27,530 bases of DNA, from NCBI GenBank assembly GCA_037134755.1, contig JBAXLO010000040.1, positions 1 to 27,530 on the forward strand, given 5' to 3'. This DNA comes from JBAXLO01 sp037134755 (lineage in GTDB: Bacteria > Bacteroidota > Bacteroidia > Bacteroidales > JACABE01). How positions within the stretch are numbered: the first letter of the stretch is position 1; each line of letters starts with the position of its first letter. A program made the position numbers and the translations under genes. The notes beneath the pieces are model-generated. The model saw only the letters and a list, made by a program, of their open reading frames with translations, was not told the origin of the DNA and made no database searches. Positions 26,201 to 27,530 of this stretch are shown in pieces.

Positions 26201-26517
26201 TTGTCACCGATGCTAATGCTTGTAGTTCCGAGCCGGCTGATCCCTTTACAGTTGTAAGTATTAAAGAGAACGCTGATATTAGTAGTTTTAAAGTGTATCC
26301 AAATCCTTCAAACGCTATCTTTAATCTTACTTCCGATAAAAGACATGATAAGGCTTGTAAGGTTGTTATTTATAATTATATGGGTAAAGTTGTTAATCAA
26401 TTCAATTGGGATGGTGAAAATACAACTATCAATCTTACCGATCAAGCAGCAGGAGTTTATATGATGAAGATTAATTATAAAGACACTATAGAAGTTAAAA
26501 AGCTGTTGCTTCGTTAA
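23269..26517 (+). CDS. secreted CotH kinase-like protein with T9SS tail
   Basis: 1082 residues. It has a signal peptide 1-24 (MKRIITILTVVGLLMLSAQH, then LKA|Q). Residues about 25-240 are the same unknown beta-rich module as in PNGase F-like protein 4 (GFNQDVVAEG, YNPGGNGVC, VFALGG). A fibronectin-III-like domain covers about 243-350. Residues about 365-775 are a CotH domain (IEIRGSSSQMFPQKSYGLE, INGQYKGIYVWMEKI, GGYIIKIDKS, GPVWDYNIAYGN). CotH proteins are atypical protein kinases, known from Bacillus spore coats. D624 (KNVDG) and D650 (VWDYN) fall where the two metal-binding Asp residues of that family are expected. Three PKD/Ig-like domains follow (about 782-1000), then a T9SS type A sorting domain (YPNPSNAIF ... 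KKLLLR). An extracellular kinase would need ATP outside the cytoplasm, so a structural or other transferase role is also possible. It sits 132 bases after paralog 4 with its own promoter. Confidence 0.85.
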   Translation: MKRIITILTVVGLLMLSAQHLKAQFTNIPVTGFNQDVVAEGTATSTSTTTSDLDGYGYILLSSDYNPGGNGVCFPNNSWSIPDYSINSLITPCLTYSLQPANVNNALLISGNGSPKTLTITTPMVVSTLYVLYMCSTGYLATTDVTVTFNDNSIQVVTSDYLYNWCSGSAAASSQVYRTTQNTDNNCNAAGNCPYFSQFSIDISPANYNKMVTSVTFTSASDGSILSVFALGGKIAQPCAIPTAQPSALAFTPGISSISGSFTGTSCLSNADHYLIVRTTTDTLNAFPVNGNIYNTGAIIGNATVIAYQTQTTFTDYTLANNTTYYYHIFSVNSNCIGIANYLNTNPLTDSTSLWNGGFSSSNLPIIVINTNNVEIPDSPKIPAHMGIIYNGEGVRNYMTDPFNNYNNNIGIEIRGSSSQMFPQKSYGLETRDVNQVQQDTIVLGMPADNDWILYAPYDDKSCMRNTLTYDIANKTGHYAVRTKFCELIINGQYKGIYVWMEKIKRSADRVAISKLEAADSTGDNLTGGYIIKIDKSTGSGGWDGWDSQYLTDAGNTIHFLYDYPKSTDIIAQQQAYIAAYLDSFETALKVPNWTDPVNGYRKYMDVNSFVDYFIANELSKNVDGLRLSTYLYKNKYSHGGKIVAGPVWDYNIAYGNVDYGDCTTSYGWAYQTVENATGAVPFWWDRLMQDPVYKSTLKCRWTELRQSVLSIPTINHYIDSIVTVISEAQQRHFVQWPILGVYTWPNPDPIPTSFAGEITALKTWIQSRITWLDAVMPGSNALPVVNLGSDTVACPGQVVLNAGNPYATYLWNTGDTTQTITINTSGTYSVIVNKNYGCRNSDTITVTMKPIPYAFAGNDTAICQGNSIALNVVGEGSYAFYWNHNVFQGMPFVPIVSQYYTATVIGSNACINKDSILVSLIPLPPKPSITAILGINDTLISNAGVGNQWYKDGVILMGENGQKLLISSLVSGTYTVVVTDANACSSEPADPFTVVSIKENADISSFKVYPNPSNAIFNLTSDKRHDKACKVVIYNYMGKVVNQFNWDGENTTINLTDQAAGVYMMKINYKDTIEVKKLLLR

Positions 26518-26548
26518 AGAGTTACGAAAAGTGCTTAAAGTTAAAATC

Positions 26549-26600
26549 AATTACGAAAGGTATTTGGTGATTTAGTGATTTGGCGATTGGGTGATTTATG
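26549..26600. repeat. left copy of a composite intergenic repeat
   Basis: The segment begins with AATTACGAAAGG and continues into GATTTAGTGATTTGGCGATT (26569-26588). That 20-mer has a perfect inverted match at 26743-26762. The arrangement, an AATTACG motif next to a GATTTGGYGATT-type repeat, is the same in both copies, and they flank the terminator between the two convergent genes. Confidence 0.7.
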
Positions 26601-26666
26601 AAAAAATAAGAGCTATAAGATTTAAAACAATTACCTATTACGCTTTATAGGCAGGTGGGGATTACG

Positions 26667-26708
26667 AAATGAGAGTTGTTATCATATTATTGATAACAAC
26701 TCTCATTT
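26667..26708. terminator. bidirectional terminator between convergent genes
   Basis: An 18-bp perfect stem, AAATGAGAGTTGTTATCA (26667-26684) with its complement (26691-26708), and a six-base loop. It lies between the CotH-like gene (plus) and the unknown gene (minus) and can serve both, although T runs on either side are short. Confidence 0.8.
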
Positions 26709-26724
26709 TATGTTTCTATTAAGA

Positions 26725-26795
26725 TAAATCGCTATATCACCAAATCGCCAAATCACTAAATCGCCTTCGTAATTCATAATTCGTAATTTGTAATT
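26725..26795. repeat. right copy of the composite repeat with a heptamer array
   Basis: The reverse complement of the left repeat (perfect over 26743-26762) is followed by four heptamers at 26768-26795: CGTAATT, CATAATT, CGTAATT, TGTAATT. On the minus strand the heptamer array starts three bases after the stop codon of the 206-residue gene. The same heptamer array follows the pump stop codon at 1427-1454. Confidence 0.75.
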
Positions 26796-26798
26796 AAT

Positions 26799-27419
26799 TT
26801 AGTTCGCTCTTATCTCAAAATACTCTGTCCATTCTCCTTTTTCATTGTTAGTAAATATAGGTTGACACCTAATCATATACATAGCTCCCGAAACAAATCC
26901 ATCCATTATTCCTTTTGCATTTGTCATCTGGCGTTCGATAGTGGAAAATATTGTGCCATCTTTACTCAATTGAGTTATTTCAAAATTATAATTGTAACAT
27001 TTACTGAATGCTTTAACTCTATAATTCATAATCCCTATAATTGTTGAATTCTTAAAGAAAATATCAGGGATAACTTTTGGTTTTTTATCAGCTATCAACT
27101 CATGACCAACTTCTACAGGTAAAGTTGAATCATTGTTTATGTTAGCTTGTTTCTCGGTGTCTCTGGAATTTTGTTTGTAACATGCACGTATTTGTTTTTC
27201 AAAAATATGTGCCACCGTAGCTTGTGTATGGTCATCTAATGTAGCTACCATTGCATCCCACATCGAAGTATTTAAACCTAAAACTTCGGTTCCGCTGTGT
27301 GATAAGCCCGAAATTAGGCTTCCTTTTGCAACTAACTTTGCTCCATACCTGCATATCAGGATATAGAATAATGGTAATTTACGTTCTCTAATTGCTTCCT
27401 TTACTTTTATTGAACTCAT
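26799..27419 (-). CDS. protein of unknown function, 206 residues
   Basis: I do not recognise a family with confidence. The protein starts MSSIKVKEAIRERKLPLFYI, has no signal peptide or membrane helix that I can see, and has no T9SS tail, so it is probably cytoplasmic. The C-terminal third (NYNFEITQLSKDGTIFSTIERQ, then GAMYMIRCQPIFTNNEKGEWTEY) has the spacing of a fibronectin-III-like beta sandwich. Hypothetical proteins with this kind of ending are common in Bacteroidota. Codon use and AT content match the neighbours. It is convergent to the CotH-like gene, with a shared terminator between them. No consensus promoter is evident in the 111 bases upstream to the window edge. Confidence 0.65.
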   Translation of the reverse strand: MSSIKVKEAIRERKLPLFYILICRYGAKLVAKGSLISGLSHSGTEVLGLNTSMWDAMVATLDDHTQATVAHIFEKQIRACYKQNSRDTEKQANINNDSTLPVEVGHELIADKKPKVIPDIFFKNSTIIGIMNYRVKAFSKCYNYNFEITQLSKDGTIFSTIERQMTNAKGIMDGFVSGAMYMIRCQPIFTNNEKGEWTEYFEIRAN

Positions 27420-27530
27420 TATAATGGTTTTATTTAGTATTTATATATTTAATTTTGATAATATAGACTTAAATTACACTGCTATTAAGTTAAAGTCACT
27501 AGTTACCAATTTACATTTGAAGTTAAAACG

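Overview
The window looks like a piece of a low-GC Bacteroidota chromosome, probably class Bacteroidia. Three things support this: promoter -7 elements of the Bacteroidota type (TAnnTTTG) in front of most transcription units, five secreted proteins that all end in a type IX secretion system (T9SS) type A sorting domain, and an RND pump fused to its outer-membrane factor. No rRNA, tRNA, CRISPR array, phage gene or transposase was seen.

Left part (1-6300, minus strand): a metal-efflux operon read right to left. It holds a small Cys-rich secreted protein (DUF6660-like), a CzcA/CusA-type RND pump fused to a TolC-like outer-membrane factor, and a lipoprotein membrane-fusion adaptor. A possible tail of a plus-strand gene and a terminator lie at the far left edge.

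Middle part (6480-10593, plus strand): a housekeeping operon with its own promoter. It encodes a small HsdR-N-like PD-(D/E)xK protein, a MurU-like sugar-phosphate nucleotidyltransferase, and an AddB-like nuclease with an Fe-S staple. No AddA partner is adjacent.

Right part (10680-26517, plus strand): the most notable section. Four large paralogous secreted proteins lie in tandem. Each carries a region that aligns by eye with both domains of peptide-N-glycosidase F (PNGase F), including the catalytic Asp60 and Glu206 counterparts, but no acid at the Glu118 position. The first three start with a LamG-like jellyroll. The fourth starts with a different module, shared with the fifth gene, a secreted CotH-kinase-like protein. 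Each gene has its own promoter-like element, and each of the four paralogs is followed by a related hairpin terminator. This suggests duplication of complete transcription units followed by domain shuffling and gene conversion. If active, the set would export cell-surface or secreted amidases that strip N-glycans from eukaryotic glycoproteins. That role is inferred.

Unexplained structure in the right part: a 1.2 kb AT-rich spacer between paralogs 1 and 2, an array of fourteen 21-bp repeats ending in an inverted unit between paralogs 3 and 4, and small intergenic repeat families (AATTACG heptamers and a 20-bp inverted pair) around 26.5-26.8 kb. The right edge holds one minus-strand gene of unknown function.
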